Assembly (NCBI GenBank): GCA_014444615.1
Contig: PVXE01000013.1
Location: 1-64,000 of the forward strand
Reading direction: 5' to 3'
Source of the DNA: Tagaea sp. CACIAM 22H2
GTDB lineage: Bacteria > Pseudomonadota > Alphaproteobacteria > CACIAM-22H2
Length of the DNA stretch: 64,000 nt
The translations under genes and the position numbers were made by a program. The notes under the pieces were generated by a model. It ran no database searches and was not told the origin of the DNA. It saw only the letters and a program-made list of their open reading frames with translations. Numbering within the stretch: the stretch's first letter is position 1; every line of letters starts with the position of its first letter. Shown here one piece after another: positions 54,948 to 64,000 of the stretch.

Positions 54948-56158
54948 GCGCGTGCGGGGGCCGCCAAGCGCGCCATCGGCGCGTCCTTGATCGGCCAGTG
55001 CAGCGCGGCGGCGACAAAGCCCAGCGCCACGCAGATGCCCCATACGATGTCGTAATTGCCGTACATGTCGAAGAATCTACCACCCAGCCACGCGCCAAGG
55101 AAGCTGCCGACTTGGTGCGACATGAAAACGATGCCGTAGAGCATCGACATCCAAGTCGTGCCGAAGATCTGCGCCACGAGACCCGAGGTGAGCGGCACCG
55201 TCGACAGCCAGAACAGGCCCAACGCCGCGCCGAAGATCAGCACGGTCACTTCGCTCACCGGCGTCACCAGGAACAGCACGAACACCGCCGAGCGCGCGAG
55301 ATAGATGCCGGCCAGCAGCTTCTTCTTGCGCCCCTTGTTGCCCATCACGCCGGCCGTATAGGTGCCGACGATGTTGAACAATCCCACGAGGGCGAGCGCC
55401 CACGCGGCCGACCAGGATTCGAGCCCCTTGTCGGCGACATAAGCGGGCAAATGCACGCCGACGAACACGACCTGGAAGCCGCACACGAAGAAACCGATGG
55501 TCAGCAGCCAGAAGCCGGAATGCCCCATCGCTTCCTTCAGCGCCTCGCCCGCAGTCTGCGCGCCGCGCGACGCGGGCGGTGCGGCGAAACCCGCCACGCC
55601 GCGCGCCAGCGGCAGGATCGCCAACGCTGTGAACGCCAACGCGAACAACGCGAAGCGCCAATCGTAATTCGTCAGGAAGTAGCTGGCGTAAGGCACGAAG
55701 GCGAATTGGCCGAACGACCCGCCCGCCGAGACGATGCCCAGCGCCCAGGAACGCTTCTCCGGCGGCGCCGCGCGGCCCACCGCCCCCAGAATGATCGAGA
55801 AACCGGCCCCCGCCATCGCGAAGCCCTGCAACACGTTGCCGACCATGATGAGGTTGCCGTCCTGCGCGCCCGCCAGCGCGAAGAACCCGGCGGCATAGAG
55901 CACGCCGCCGATCAACGCCATGCGGCCCGTGCCGTATTTGTCGGCGAGCATGCCCGCGAACGGCCCCGCGAAGCCCCAGAGCAGATTGGAAACGGCGAGG
56001 CCGAGAGAGAAGACTTGGCGTCCGACCTGCAGTTCCATCGTCATCGGCGTCTGGAACAGGCCCATCGACTGCCGCAAGCCCATCAGCAGCGTCAGGATCA
56101 ACGCGCCGCAAATCAGCACGGTGTTGAAGGAGAATTTCCGCACTTCGAACATCGTCAT
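54944..56158 (-). CDS. MFS transporter, oxalate/formate antiporter (OFA)-like
   Basis: A 404-residue, twelve-helix major facilitator. The N-terminal half has GLRQSMGLFQTPMTMELQVG, the loop motif GMLADKYGTGRMALIGG and GAGFSIILGAVGRAAPPEKR. The C-terminal half has VMGNKGRKKKLLAGIYLARS. The overall pattern is close to OFA/MCT-like monocarboxylate transporters, but the substrate is uncertain. Its ATG overlaps the stop of the upstream TetR gene and its stop overlaps the start of the 44-residue peptide gene. The three form a coupled operon under TetR autoregulation. Confidence 0.9.
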   Translation of the reverse strand: MTMFEVRKFSFNTVLICGALILTLLMGLRQSMGLFQTPMTMELQVGRQVFSLGLAVSNLLWGFAGPFAGMLADKYGTGRMALIGGVLYAAGFFALAGAQDGNLIMVGNVLQGFAMAGAGFSIILGAVGRAAPPEKRSWALGIVSAGGSFGQFAFVPYASYFLTNYDWRFALFALAFTALAILPLARGVAGFAAPPASRGAQTAGEALKEAMGHSGFWLLTIGFFVCGFQVVFVGVHLPAYVADKGLESWSAAWALALVGLFNIVGTYTAGVMGNKGRKKKLLAGIYLARSAVFVLFLVTPVSEVTVLIFGAALGLFWLSTVPLTSGLVAQIFGTTWMSMLYGIVFMSHQVGSFLGAWLGGRFFDMYGNYDIVWGICVALGFVAAALHWPIKDAPMARLAAPARA

Positions 56159-56775
56159 TTTCCTTTGCGGGGGGCCGGATTTCGGGAGGATGGCGTGAGC
56201 ATTTTGGCGAGCGCGGCGAGGTTCTCGCCCGCCTCGCGGAAGGGCGATATGTCGCGCGCGGCGCGCGCGCGGATATAGGCGCCCTGCATCGTCGAGACGA
56301 TCAGCCCCGCCAGATCGCGGCGCTTGGATTTTGGGATGGGCGAAAGCGCTTCTTCGACCGCGTCGACCAGCGACACGAACACGTCGTGGCAAGGCGCGCG
56401 CAATGCTTCGCTTTCGGGATCGAGGTCGAGCGTGACCGTGCCCGCCGGGCAGCTCATCCGGTAATCGGTCTTGAGCGAGGCTTCGGCGCCCATCTCGAAG
56501 AACGCGCGCACGGCTTCCTCGGGCGAACGGCAGCCTTGCGCGCGCGCGCGATAGCGTTCGACCGCCGCGTCGCGATAGGCGGAAAGCGCTTCGCGCGCGA
56601 TCTGGGTCTTGCCGTCGGGAAAGAAATGATAGAGCGAGCCTTTCGGTGCGCCGCTTTCGGCCACGATCTGATTGATGCCCGCGGCCGCGAGTCCGCCTTG
56701 GCGCAGCAATCGCGTGGCAGCGCGCAACATATCCGCGCGCGGGGAAAATTCGTCGGGAATCCGGGGCCGGGCCAT
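56155..56775 (-). CDS. TetR-family repressor (LmrA/YxaF group)
   Basis: A 206-residue TetR regulator. The helix-turn-helix is MLRAATRLLRQGGLAAAGIN followed by QIVAESGAPKGSLYHFFPDG, the APKGSLYHFF form being typical of the LmrA/YxaF-like group. The ligand domain contains SCPAGTVTLDLDPES. It is the first gene of an operon with the MFS transporter, and an upstream palindrome covers its promoter. It should therefore repress itself and the transporter until a small-molecule ligand binds. The predicted leader is very short. Confidence 0.92.
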   Translation of the reverse strand: MARPRIPDEFSPRADMLRAATRLLRQGGLAAAGINQIVAESGAPKGSLYHFFPDGKTQIAREALSAYRDAAVERYRARAQGCRSPEEAVRAFFEMGAEASLKTDYRMSCPAGTVTLDLDPESEALRAPCHDVFVSLVDAVEEALSPIPKSKRRDLAGLIVSTMQGAYIRARAARDISPFREAGENLAALAKMLTPSSRNPAPRKGK

Positions 56776-56787
56776 GACGCCGACGTT

Positions 56788-56814
56788 ATTATATAGACTG
56801 GTCTACTCCAACAA
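56788..56814 (-). promoter_or_regulatory. tetR-MFS promoter with palindromic operator
   Basis: On the minus strand TATAAT (56793-56788) is a perfect -10 box, with TTGTTG as a weak -35 box 15 bases upstream (56814-56809). The 12-base perfect palindrome TAGACTGGTCTA at 56794-56805 fills the spacer. This is the ideal position for repression by the TetR protein encoded 13 bases downstream. The form TAGAC-N2-GTCTA is like known LmrA/YxaF-group operators. Confidence 0.75.
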
Positions 56815-56882
56815 GCGCATGGGTTGCATGGCTGCCCTGGGAGAGGCGCGCGCATCGCGCATGTTTCGGGACAATACGCGTG

Positions 56883-57380
56883 CTAATCGCGCCAATTCTT
56901 GCGGTCGAGGCGCATGACCATACAGTCGTCGAGGCCGAAACGGCGCGGGCCGATTTCTTGAAACCCAAGCTTGGCGTAAAAGCGCCGCGCCCGAACGTTC
57001 CCCGCCAGCGGATCGACCAGCACCGCCGCGACGCGCGGATCTGCGAAGCAGCGCGCGATGGCCAATCGCATGATCCGCGTGCCGTGCCCCTGGCCCAGGC
57101 AGTCCGGCTCGCCGATCCAAATGTCGATTGCCGCAAGATCGGGCGCGCAATCGCCCCAGTAATGCGACTCCTCTTGCGCGGGATCGATGATTTGAACGAA
57201 GCCGATCGGCCTTCCATCGAGTTCGGCCAAAAGCTGCTCGCGCCACGCCCATTGCACGCCGAGTTCGACGTTCCAATTCCAGTCATCATTAGGATCGGAC
57301 GCGATCACGTCGGGCATCTCGTCCCACCGCTGAAGCAACGGTGCGTCGGCTCGTGTCGCAGGCCGCAAAACGATCGTCAT
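56883..57380 (-). CDS. GNAT acetyltransferase, AAC(6')/RimJ-like
   Basis: A 165-residue GNAT. The N-terminus IVLRPATRADAPLLQRWDEM and motif A IDIWIGEPDCLGQGHGTRIM place it near the aminoglycoside 6'-N-acetyltransferase and IucB-like group. The later VDPLAGNVRARRFYAKLGF is the usual GNAT motif B. Chromosomal members often acetylate siderophore precursors or unknown amines, so antibiotic resistance cannot be claimed. It stands alone between the groESL terminator and the tetR promoter. Confidence 0.87.
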   Translation of the reverse strand: MTIVLRPATRADAPLLQRWDEMPDVIASDPNDDWNWNVELGVQWAWREQLLAELDGRPIGFVQIIDPAQEESHYWGDCAPDLAAIDIWIGEPDCLGQGHGTRIMRLAIARCFADPRVAAVLVDPLAGNVRARRFYAKLGFQEIGPRRFGLDDCMVMRLDRKNWRD

Positions 57381-57400
57381 GGCTGCAAATCGTCCCTCCC

Positions 57401-57434
57401 AAAGAAACGGGGCGGAAGGTTGCCCTTCCGCCCC
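57401..57434 (-). terminator. Terminator of groESL
   Basis: Reading the minus strand, an 11-base-pair perfect stem GGGGCGGAAGG/CCTTCCGCCCC with a four-base loop GCAA is followed by GTTTCTTT. It lies 34 bases beyond the groL stop. Confidence 0.9.
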
Positions 57435-57467
57435 GCGCCTTCGTGAAGCCTTGAGAGGCCAGACTTC

Positions 57468-59120
<1,653 letters not shown>

Positions 59121-59155
59121 TTACGTTGAATGGAGGTATCGAGCGCGCGGCGCGC

Positions 59156-59443
59156 TTACTCGATCACGCCCAGGATGTCGGATTCCTTCATGATCAGAAG
59201 ATCCTTGCCGTCGACCTTCACTTCCGTGCCCGACCACTTGCCGAACAGGATCTTGTCGCCGGCCTTCACGCCCATCGGCAGCAACGTGCCGGCTTCGGTG
59301 CGCGCACCCGGGCCGGCCGCGATGACCTTGCCCTGCTGCGGCTTTTCCTTGGCGGTGTCGGGGATGATGATCCCGCCCTTGGTCTTGGTCTCTTGGTCGA
59401 GGGCTTCGACCAGAACGCGATCGTTCAAAGGTTTGAACTTCAT
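59156..59443 (-). CDS. groS: 10 kDa co-chaperonin GroES
   Basis: The 95-residue lid of the chaperonin. It starts [20 protein letters not shown] and contains the mobile loop [18 protein letters not shown] and the terminal [12 protein letters not shown]. Start ATG 59443 is preceded by GCAGGAGAGACC, a strong ribosome binding site. An upstream in-frame extension to 59551 crosses the CIRCE element and is not part of the protein. It is transcribed from the promoter at 59522-59551. Confidence 0.98.
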   Translation of the reverse strand: MKFKPLNDRVLVEALDQETKTKGGIIIPDTAKEKPQQGKVIAAGPGARTEAGTLLPMGVKAGDKILFGKWSGTEVKVDGKDLLIMKESDILGVIE

Positions 59444-59493
59444 ATGGTCTCTCCTGCGCATCGCGCGATTGACGCTCGCCGGGGGCGCGCCTG

Positions 59494-59520
59494 TTAGCAG
59501 TCCCCTCCGACGAGTGCCAG
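59494..59520. promoter_or_regulatory. CIRCE element (HrcA operator) of groESL
   Basis: The forward strand reads TTAGCAGTC, nine bases, then GAGTGCCAG. This matches the CIRCE consensus TTAGCACTC-N9-GAGTGCTAA in both arms and exactly in spacer length, with one and two mismatches. It lies just downstream of the groESL -10 box, where HrcA would block transcription until heat shock. Confidence 0.85.
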
Positions 59521-59521
59521 G

Positions 59522-59551
59522 GTTGTAGGGGAGACCACCCCACCCTGTCAA
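59522..59551 (-). promoter_or_regulatory. groESL promoter
   Basis: On the minus strand a consensus -35 box TTGACA (59551-59546) is followed after 18 bases by TACAAC (59527-59522). CTACAA at 17 bases is the alternative -10 reading. The CIRCE element starts directly after it. The promoter begins 30 bases past the stop of the aspartoacylase-family gene. Confidence 0.75.
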
Positions 59552-59580
59552 AAAGAAATTAACGTCCTGAAAAATATAAA

Positions 59581-60531
59581 TTAATCGATGCGCTTGCCAA
59601 GGGTGACCAGCTCCCGGCCTTGGCGGGGTTGGGCCTTGGGGAACAGAATCGTGCAGCGATCGAACGGCGCCACGACCGGATCGGGCCCGTCCATGGCGAT
59701 GACCGTACCCGCCGTCACTTCCTCGAACCCTTCATAGGGGGCGAGGAATTTGAGATCGGCATGCTTGGCGACATGCACGCTCTCGATCGTGTAGACGCCC
59801 GTTTCGGCCGCCGGGACGGCGGGCTTCAGACGGCGGGCCACCTGCGGCTCCAGCATGCCGGTCGCTTCGAGGAACGCGATCAGCGTGTGCTTAGCGACCG
59901 TCACGGTCGCCTTCAGGAAATGCGCGCCGCATTCGACAACCAGCGCCGTGGCCTGCCCGTTCGCTTCGCCGAACGCGCCGTACTCGACCATCACCTTGCC
60001 GTCGAACGAACCGTTCTGCAGCAGCATTGACGGCGGATGGCCAAGCTTCTCGGCGAATTCGCGCACGCGCGGCAGATTGCGTCCGACGAAGAACGGCCGA
60101 TTGGCGAAACTCGTCGAGTGAATGTCGAGCAGGTAATCGGCTTGGCGCACGAAGGGGCGCAGCTCGCCCGCGCGGATCGCTTCGTGCGTGCCTTCGCTGT
60201 CGATCCAATCGTCGCGCCACACGCGGTTCATGTCGCGATCGACGAAGCGGGAGTCGAGCGGCGCTTCGGCCTTGAAGCTTTGATAGGCCTTCACATTGGC
60301 GAAGGCCGCGATCCAGGTGCCGCGGATCGGGCGCAAGCCGAGATCGAGCGCCCAGTGCAGCGCCTCGGCGCCGCAGAATTCGTTGCCGTGGGTCAGCGCG
60401 ACGGTCATCACCGTCGGACCGGGCTCCGGCGCCTTGAAGACATGGACGTAATCGACGCCGGTCTCGGATCGCTTCCAGCGCGTCAGGTCGCGCGGGCGCA
60501 ATTCGATCGGCGGCAATTCGCGTCCGGTCAC
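59581..60531 (-). CDS. Succinylglutamate desuccinylase/aspartoacylase-family zinc enzyme
   Basis: A 316-residue M14-like zinc carboxypeptidase-fold deacylase. The metal and catalytic motifs are visible: [15 protein letters not shown] (His and Glu ligands), [25 protein letters not shown] (third ligand) and VECGAHF with the catalytic glutamate. These match the AstE/aspartoacylase family, which hydrolyses N-acylated amino acids. No arginine succinyltransferase genes are nearby, so the substrate is open. The GTG start overlaps the hflX stop (GTGA), so it is coupled to hflX. Confidence 0.88.
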   Translation of the reverse strand: MTGRELPPIELRPRDLTRWKRSETGVDYVHVFKAPEPGPTVMTVALTHGNEFCGAEALHWALDLGLRPIRGTWIAAFANVKAYQSFKAEAPLDSRFVDRDMNRVWRDDWIDSEGTHEAIRAGELRPFVRQADYLLDIHSTSFANRPFFVGRNLPRVREFAEKLGHPPSMLLQNGSFDGKVMVEYGAFGEANGQATALVVECGAHFLKATVTVAKHTLIAFLEATGMLEPQVARRLKPAVPAAETGVYTIESVHVAKHADLKFLAPYEGFEEVTAGTVIAMDGPDPVVAPFDRCTILFPKAQPRQGRELVTLGKRID

Positions 60532-61817
60532 GTCGCCGCCTTCATCCGATGCTCGAAACGCTGCCGGTCGGCGGGATCAAGCGCCACGACGACATGCAGG
60601 TGATCGTCTTCCTGGCGTTCCTCGAAAACCTGCCCGTGCTCGTGCAGCCAAGCAAGCGATGCTCCGTCGCCGTAAGGCAGATCGTATTCGACCGTCTGGC
60701 GCGTCGCGGCCAACCGCTTGTCGATATGCTCGAGCAGATCGGCGGCACCTTCGCCCGTCAAAGCCGAGACGCAGACCGCCTCTTCCTCGCGCGCGGCGCG
60801 GGCGAGCCACGCATCGCGCGTCTCCCCTTCCAGTCGGTCGAGTTTGTTGTAGACCTCGACGAAGATGTCCTCGCCCTCGCCCGCGCGGCCGAGTTCGGCG
60901 AGCACGGTGCGCACATCGGCGGCTTGCGCTTCCGTTTCGGGATGCGACACGTCGCGCACATGCAGCACCAGATCGGCCGCGAGCACTTCTTCAAGCGTGG
61001 CGCGGAACGCCGCGACCAGATCGTGCGGCAGGTCGGACACGAAACCCACCGTGTCGGACAGAATGATTTTGCGCCCCGACGGCAGCGCCAGCGCACGCAT
61101 CGTGGGATCGAGTGTCGCGAACAGCATATCCGCGGCCAGCACGCGCGCATGCACAAGGCGATTGAACAAGGTCGACTTGCCGGCGTTGGTGTACCCGACC
61201 AACGCGACGACCGGATAGGGCACGCGGGCGCGCGCCTTGCGGTGAAGGGCGCGCGTGCGCTTCACCTCCTCCAGCTCTTTTTTCAAGCGGATGATCTTGT
61301 CGCCGATCTGGCGGCGATCGCTTTCGAGCTGGCTTTCGCCGGGACCGGCGAGGAAGCCGAAACCGCCGCGCTGGCGTTCCAAATGGCTCCAGGTCCGCAC
61401 CAGGCGCGAACGCTGATAGGTGAGCTGGGCGAGTTCGACCTGCAACCGGCCTTCGGCGGTGCGCGCGCGCGTGCCGAAGATTTCCAGAATCAAACCCGTG
61501 CGGTCGATGACCTTGCAGCGCCATTCCTTTTCGAGGTTGCGCTGCTGCACGGGCCCGAGCTGGCAATCGACGATCGCGACCGCGATGCCGAGTTCCTTGA
61601 TCACGCCGGCCAAACGTTCGACGGCACCCTCGCCCATCAAGGTCGAGGGCCGGAACGCCGGCAGGCGCACGACCTCGGCATGCGCGATCTTCAGATCGAT
61701 CGCGCGCGCGAGGCCGCAGGCTTCTTCCAGCTTGTCTTCGGGGCTGCGGGGTTCGGCGTCCGCGTCGGCCCCGCGCTTTTTGAGCGCGGGGTGCACGACG
61801 AGGGCAAGCCCCTCCAC
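60528..61817 (-). CDS. hflX: Ribosome-associated GTPase HflX
   Basis: HflX splits stalled or heat-damaged ribosomes. The 429 residues have the N-terminal HflX domain (IVDCQLGPVQQRNLEKEW, EIFGTRARTAEGRLQVELAQ), the Gly-rich linker FGFLAGPGESQLESDRR and the GTPase motifs GYTNAGKSTLFN, SDTVGFVSDLPHDLV and YNKLD. The start is taken as GTG 61817; the frame continues upstream to the hfq stop but without a standard start codon. The hfq-hflX order is conserved widely. Confidence 0.95.
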   Translation of the reverse strand: MEGLALVVHPALKKRGADADAEPRSPEDKLEEACGLARAIDLKIAHAEVVRLPAFRPSTLMGEGAVERLAGVIKELGIAVAIVDCQLGPVQQRNLEKEWRCKVIDRTGLILEIFGTRARTAEGRLQVELAQLTYQRSRLVRTWSHLERQRGGFGFLAGPGESQLESDRRQIGDKIIRLKKELEEVKRTRALHRKARARVPYPVVALVGYTNAGKSTLFNRLVHARVLAADMLFATLDPTMRALALPSGRKIILSDTVGFVSDLPHDLVAAFRATLEEVLAADLVLHVRDVSHPETEAQAADVRTVLAELGRAGEGEDIFVEVYNKLDRLEGETRDAWLARAAREEEAVCVSALTGEGAADLLEHIDKRLAATRQTVEYDLPYGDGASLAWLHEHGQVFEERQEDDHLHVVVALDPADRQRFEHRMKAAT

Positions 61818-61897
61818 CTTGCGCGCCGCGAAATCCTCGGGCGCGCCATCCTCGACGTTTTCGTCGGGTGCGTCGGGCTTCTTCTTGGAACCGCGGC

Positions 61898-62149
61898 TCA
61901 GCCTTCGGCCCCTTCCTTGTCGCCTTCGAACAGCGCGATCGGGCCCGTGGGCATCACGGTGGAGATCGCGTGCTTGTAGACGAGCTGGCTGTGGCCATCG
62001 CGGCGCAGCAGCACGGAGAAATTATCGAACCAAGTGACGATGCCCTGCAGCTTCACGCCATTCACCAGGAAGATCGTCACGGGGGTCTTGTTCTTGCGGA
62101 TGTGGTTGAGAAACACATCCTGCACATTCTGGGACTTATCGGCAGACAT
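61898..62149 (-). CDS. hfq: RNA chaperone Hfq
   Basis: The hexameric Sm-like protein that pairs small RNAs with mRNAs. The 83 residues include [20 protein letters not shown], the Sm1 motif [20 protein letters not shown] and the Sm2 motif [15 protein letters not shown] at 62149 fits the family; a longer upstream frame is not conserved. It lies between dat/HAD and hflX, downstream of ntrX, as in Azospirillum and relatives. Confidence 0.97.
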   Translation of the reverse strand: MSADKSQNVQDVFLNHIRKNKTPVTIFLVNGVKLQGIVTWFDNFSVLLRRDGHSQLVYKHAISTVMPTGPIALFEGDKEGAEG

Positions 62150-62297
62150 ATCGTCATTGCCTTTCTTGGTTGGGCTCCCGCTTGCCGGATTGTCAGCCGG
62201 GGGTTTGCGAAGGGCCATTGCTGCGACACGGGATGCGAAGGCCGCACCCCCCTCAAAAAGAACATCTAGCCGTTAATCTAGGCTGAACGAGGGCGAC

Positions 62298-62948
62298 TTA
62301 CAGCCCGAGTTCCCGCCAGATCGCCCGCAAAGCCCGAAGATCGGGCACCTGCAAGGCAGGAGGATACCGCGTTAACAACGCATCATCCCCCATCCCATTC
62401 CCAACGAGAATGGGTATCCCCGATATAGCATGCGCTGCTTGCATATCAAGGCCGGTATCACCCACGTACCACACTTGCGGGCCAAGGGGTATTCCCAGGC
62501 CTTCCATGGCCATGTCGAAGGGCGCGCGGTCGGGCTTGTCGCGCTTGGCGTCGCTCGCCCCGACCAGCCGGTGGAACTTGGCCGTCCAGCCGAGATGGTC
62601 CGCTTCGCGGCGCAGCAAACGCCCCTGCTTGTTGGAGACAACGCCGAGCGTCACGTCCATCGCGTCGAGCAATTCGCCCGCGCCCTCGCACACTTCCATC
62701 GCGTCGAGATGCCCATCCTCGAACGCCTTATAAAAGATCGTCCGCGCGCGCTGCCAATCGGCGCCGAAAATCTCGGGGAAGCTTTCGCGCAACGACCGCC
62801 GCACGCGCATATGCGTTTCTTCGAGCGTCCATTCGGGCAAACCGAATTCGCGGAACGCCGCGTTCAGCGCGTTGCGGATGGCGCCGAAATTGTCGACCAG
62901 CGTGTTGTCCCAGTCGAACAGAACCGCTTGCGGCTTCGCCAGCTTCAC
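62298..62948 (-). CDS. HAD-family phosphatase (phosphoglycolate phosphatase-like)
   Basis: A 216-residue HAD hydrolase. Motif I is LFDWDNTLVDNFGAIRNAL, motif II is GVVSNKQGRLLRREADHLG, the motif III lysine is in KRDKPDRAPFDMAMEGL and motif IV is VWYVGDTGLDMQAAHAISG. The tryptophan-containing FDWDNTL variant is characteristic of an alphaproteobacterial group near dat and hfq. The substrate is unknown. The GTG start overlaps the dat stop (GTGA), so it is translated with dat. Confidence 0.9.
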   Translation of the reverse strand: MKLAKPQAVLFDWDNTLVDNFGAIRNALNAAFREFGLPEWTLEETHMRVRRSLRESFPEIFGADWQRARTIFYKAFEDGHLDAMEVCEGAGELLDAMDVTLGVVSNKQGRLLRREADHLGWTAKFHRLVGASDAKRDKPDRAPFDMAMEGLGIPLGPQVWYVGDTGLDMQAAHAISGIPILVGNGMGDDALLTRYPPALQVPDLRALRAIWRELGL

Positions 62949-63814
62949 TTCGCTGCGGCCACTTGCGCATCCATATGCGCCATCAACGCCGCGCGCAGCT
63001 TCGAGGCGACCGCGCCCGGCTTGCCGTTGGCGACGGTCTTGTCGTCGACCTGCGTGACCGGCATCACGAAGGACGAGGCCGAGGTCACGAACACTTCGCG
63101 CGCGCGGCGAAGCTCGTCCAGCGTGAACGACCGCTCCTCGAACTTCAAACCTTCGGCGGCGGCGAGCTTGATGAGTTCGAGCCGCGTGACCCCGTTGAGA
63201 ATTTCGTTCGATGGCGCGCGCGTGACCAAAGCGCCCGCTTCCGTGACGATCCAGGCGTTCGACGACGAGCCTTCCGTGACCACGCCCTTGTCGTCGTAAA
63301 GGATCGTCTCGTAGGCGCCGTTTTCGCGCGCCGCCTGCTTGGCGAAGCAATTGGGCAGCAGGCCGACGGTCTTGATGTCGCAACGCCCCCAGCGGATATC
63401 GGGCATCGTGATCGCCTTCACGCCGTCCTCGATCCAGGCGGCGGGATGCGCCTTGGCATTGCGCGCGGTCATGACGACCGCCGGGCGGATTTTCTTGGTC
63501 GGGAACGCATGATCGCGCGGGGAAACGCCGCGCGTGACCTGCAAATAGACGATGCCGTTGGTCACCAGATTGCGGCGGATCGTCTCGCGCATGGCGAGCG
63601 AAAACGCCGCCCGGCTCATCGGCATGTCGATGCGCATTTCGCGCAAAGACCGCTCCAGCCGGTCGAGATGCCCCTTCTCCTCCATCGGCACGCCGTCGCG
63701 CACGGTGCAGACTTCGTAAATGCCGTCGGCGAATTGATAGCCGCGATCCTCGACATGCACCGAGGCTTGGCGATGCGGGACGTAACGGCCGTTGACGTAG
63801 GCGACACGGGACAT
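62945..63814 (-). CDS. dat: D-amino acid aminotransferase (class IV PLP enzyme)
   Basis: A 289-residue class IV aminotransferase, most like D-alanine aminotransferase. The PLP lysine is Lys148 in GRCDIKTVGLLPNCFAKQ. Also present are YVNGRYVPHRQASVHVEDRG, YLQVTRGVSPRDHAFP and EGSSSNAWIV. It would make D-glutamate or other D-amino acids for the cell wall, though branched-chain or 4-amino-4-deoxychorismate lyase activity cannot be excluded. It lies 21 bases after ntrX on the same strand and overlaps the HAD gene. Confidence 0.9.
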   Translation of the reverse strand: MSRVAYVNGRYVPHRQASVHVEDRGYQFADGIYEVCTVRDGVPMEEKGHLDRLERSLREMRIDMPMSRAAFSLAMRETIRRNLVTNGIVYLQVTRGVSPRDHAFPTKKIRPAVVMTARNAKAHPAAWIEDGVKAITMPDIRWGRCDIKTVGLLPNCFAKQAARENGAYETILYDDKGVVTEGSSSNAWIVTEAGALVTRAPSNEILNGVTRLELIKLAAAEGLKFEERSFTLDELRRAREVFVTSASSFVMPVTQVDDKTVANGKPGAVASKLRAALMAHMDAQVAAAK

Positions 63815-63835
63815 TGGCGGGACTCTTCGGAAAGG

Positions 63836-64000
63836 TTAGGCGTCGAGCTGGCCGGCGCGTTCGCGGTCGGCGCCGTGCACGCCCAGCGCTTTCAGCTTGC
63901 GATGGAGCGCCGAACGCTCCATGCCCACGAAGGCGGCGGTGCGCGAGATGTTGCCGCCGAAGCGCGTGACCTGCGCGATGAGATACTGGCGCTCGAACAA
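63836..64000 (-). CDS. ntrX: Nitrogen regulation response regulator NtrX, C-terminal end
   Basis: Only the last 54 codons are in the window. They encode the DNA-binding end of an NtrC-family regulator: a Fis-type helix-turn-helix [20 protein letters not shown] followed by [10 protein letters not shown]. The [15 protein letters not shown] form and the following dat-HAD-hfq-hflX order point to NtrX rather than NtrC. It would activate sigma-54 genes together with the sensor NtrY. Confidence 0.85.
   Translation of the reverse strand: MFERQYLIAQVTRFGGNISRTAAFVGMERSALHRKLKALGVHGADRERAGQLDA

Overview
The window is a GC-rich, gene-dense stretch of bacterial chromosome. It most resembles an alphaproteobacterium of the Rhodospirillales/Azospirillum type. 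The evidence is synteny: ntrX-dat-hfq-hflX at the right end, the rpoZ-rel-acpS-lepB-rnc-era block in the middle, a divergent aceA and ScfR/RamB-type regulator pair, TRAP transporters with Tat-exported binding proteins, and a bpt N-end-rule transferase. No prophage, insertion sequence, CRISPR array or rRNA is visible. There is one tRNA, tRNA-Leu(UAA).

Left part (1-11849): a valine-degradation pair (3-hydroxyisobutyryl-CoA hydrolase and mmsB, cut by the window edge), hemB, a minus-strand run of two alpha/beta hydrolases around a rhomboid protease, two coupled EamA exporters, a penicillin-acylase-family hydrolase, an orphan motB, and an RDD protein overlapping bpt. 11850-18051 is a transport region. 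Two paralogous TRAP binding-protein genes have matching sigma-70 promoter cores and are separated by an inverted crcB. A strong terminator separates them from convergent dctQM, which is followed by bioY. 18118-24848 holds a cell-wall pair (L,D-transpeptidase and a MepK/YcbK-like peptidase), an exported hydrolase, an acetyltransferase and kup.

Middle (25003-39839): a second rhomboid protease translationally coupled to an unusual D12-methyltransferase-like protein, rimO, tRNA-Leu, a CinA-like protein, a cysteine-cluster protein, map and radC. Next is a compact three-gene nitrile hydratase or thiocyanate-hydrolase-like operon in which the beta subunit is split into two genes, then purB. A LysR/EamA divergent pair follows, then aceA with its probable regulator.

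Right part (39836-64000): the essential rpoZ-to-era operon on the minus strand, folK, a coupled NYN-nuclease/uracil-DNA-glycosylase pair, dapA-smpB, a lipoprotein lytic transglycosylase, and a TetR-controlled MFS operon ending in a 44-residue membrane peptide. Then come groESL with a clear promoter, CIRCE element and terminator, an aspartoacylase-family enzyme, and hflX-hfq-HAD-dat-ntrX.

Many genes overlap by four bases (ATGA, GTGA or TTGA), so translational coupling is common. Several genes appear to use TTG starts. The most notable points are the split-beta nitrile hydratase-like operon, the NPPT-motif methyltransferase-like gene, the duplicated TRAP receptors with conserved promoters, and several well-formed operator palindromes.
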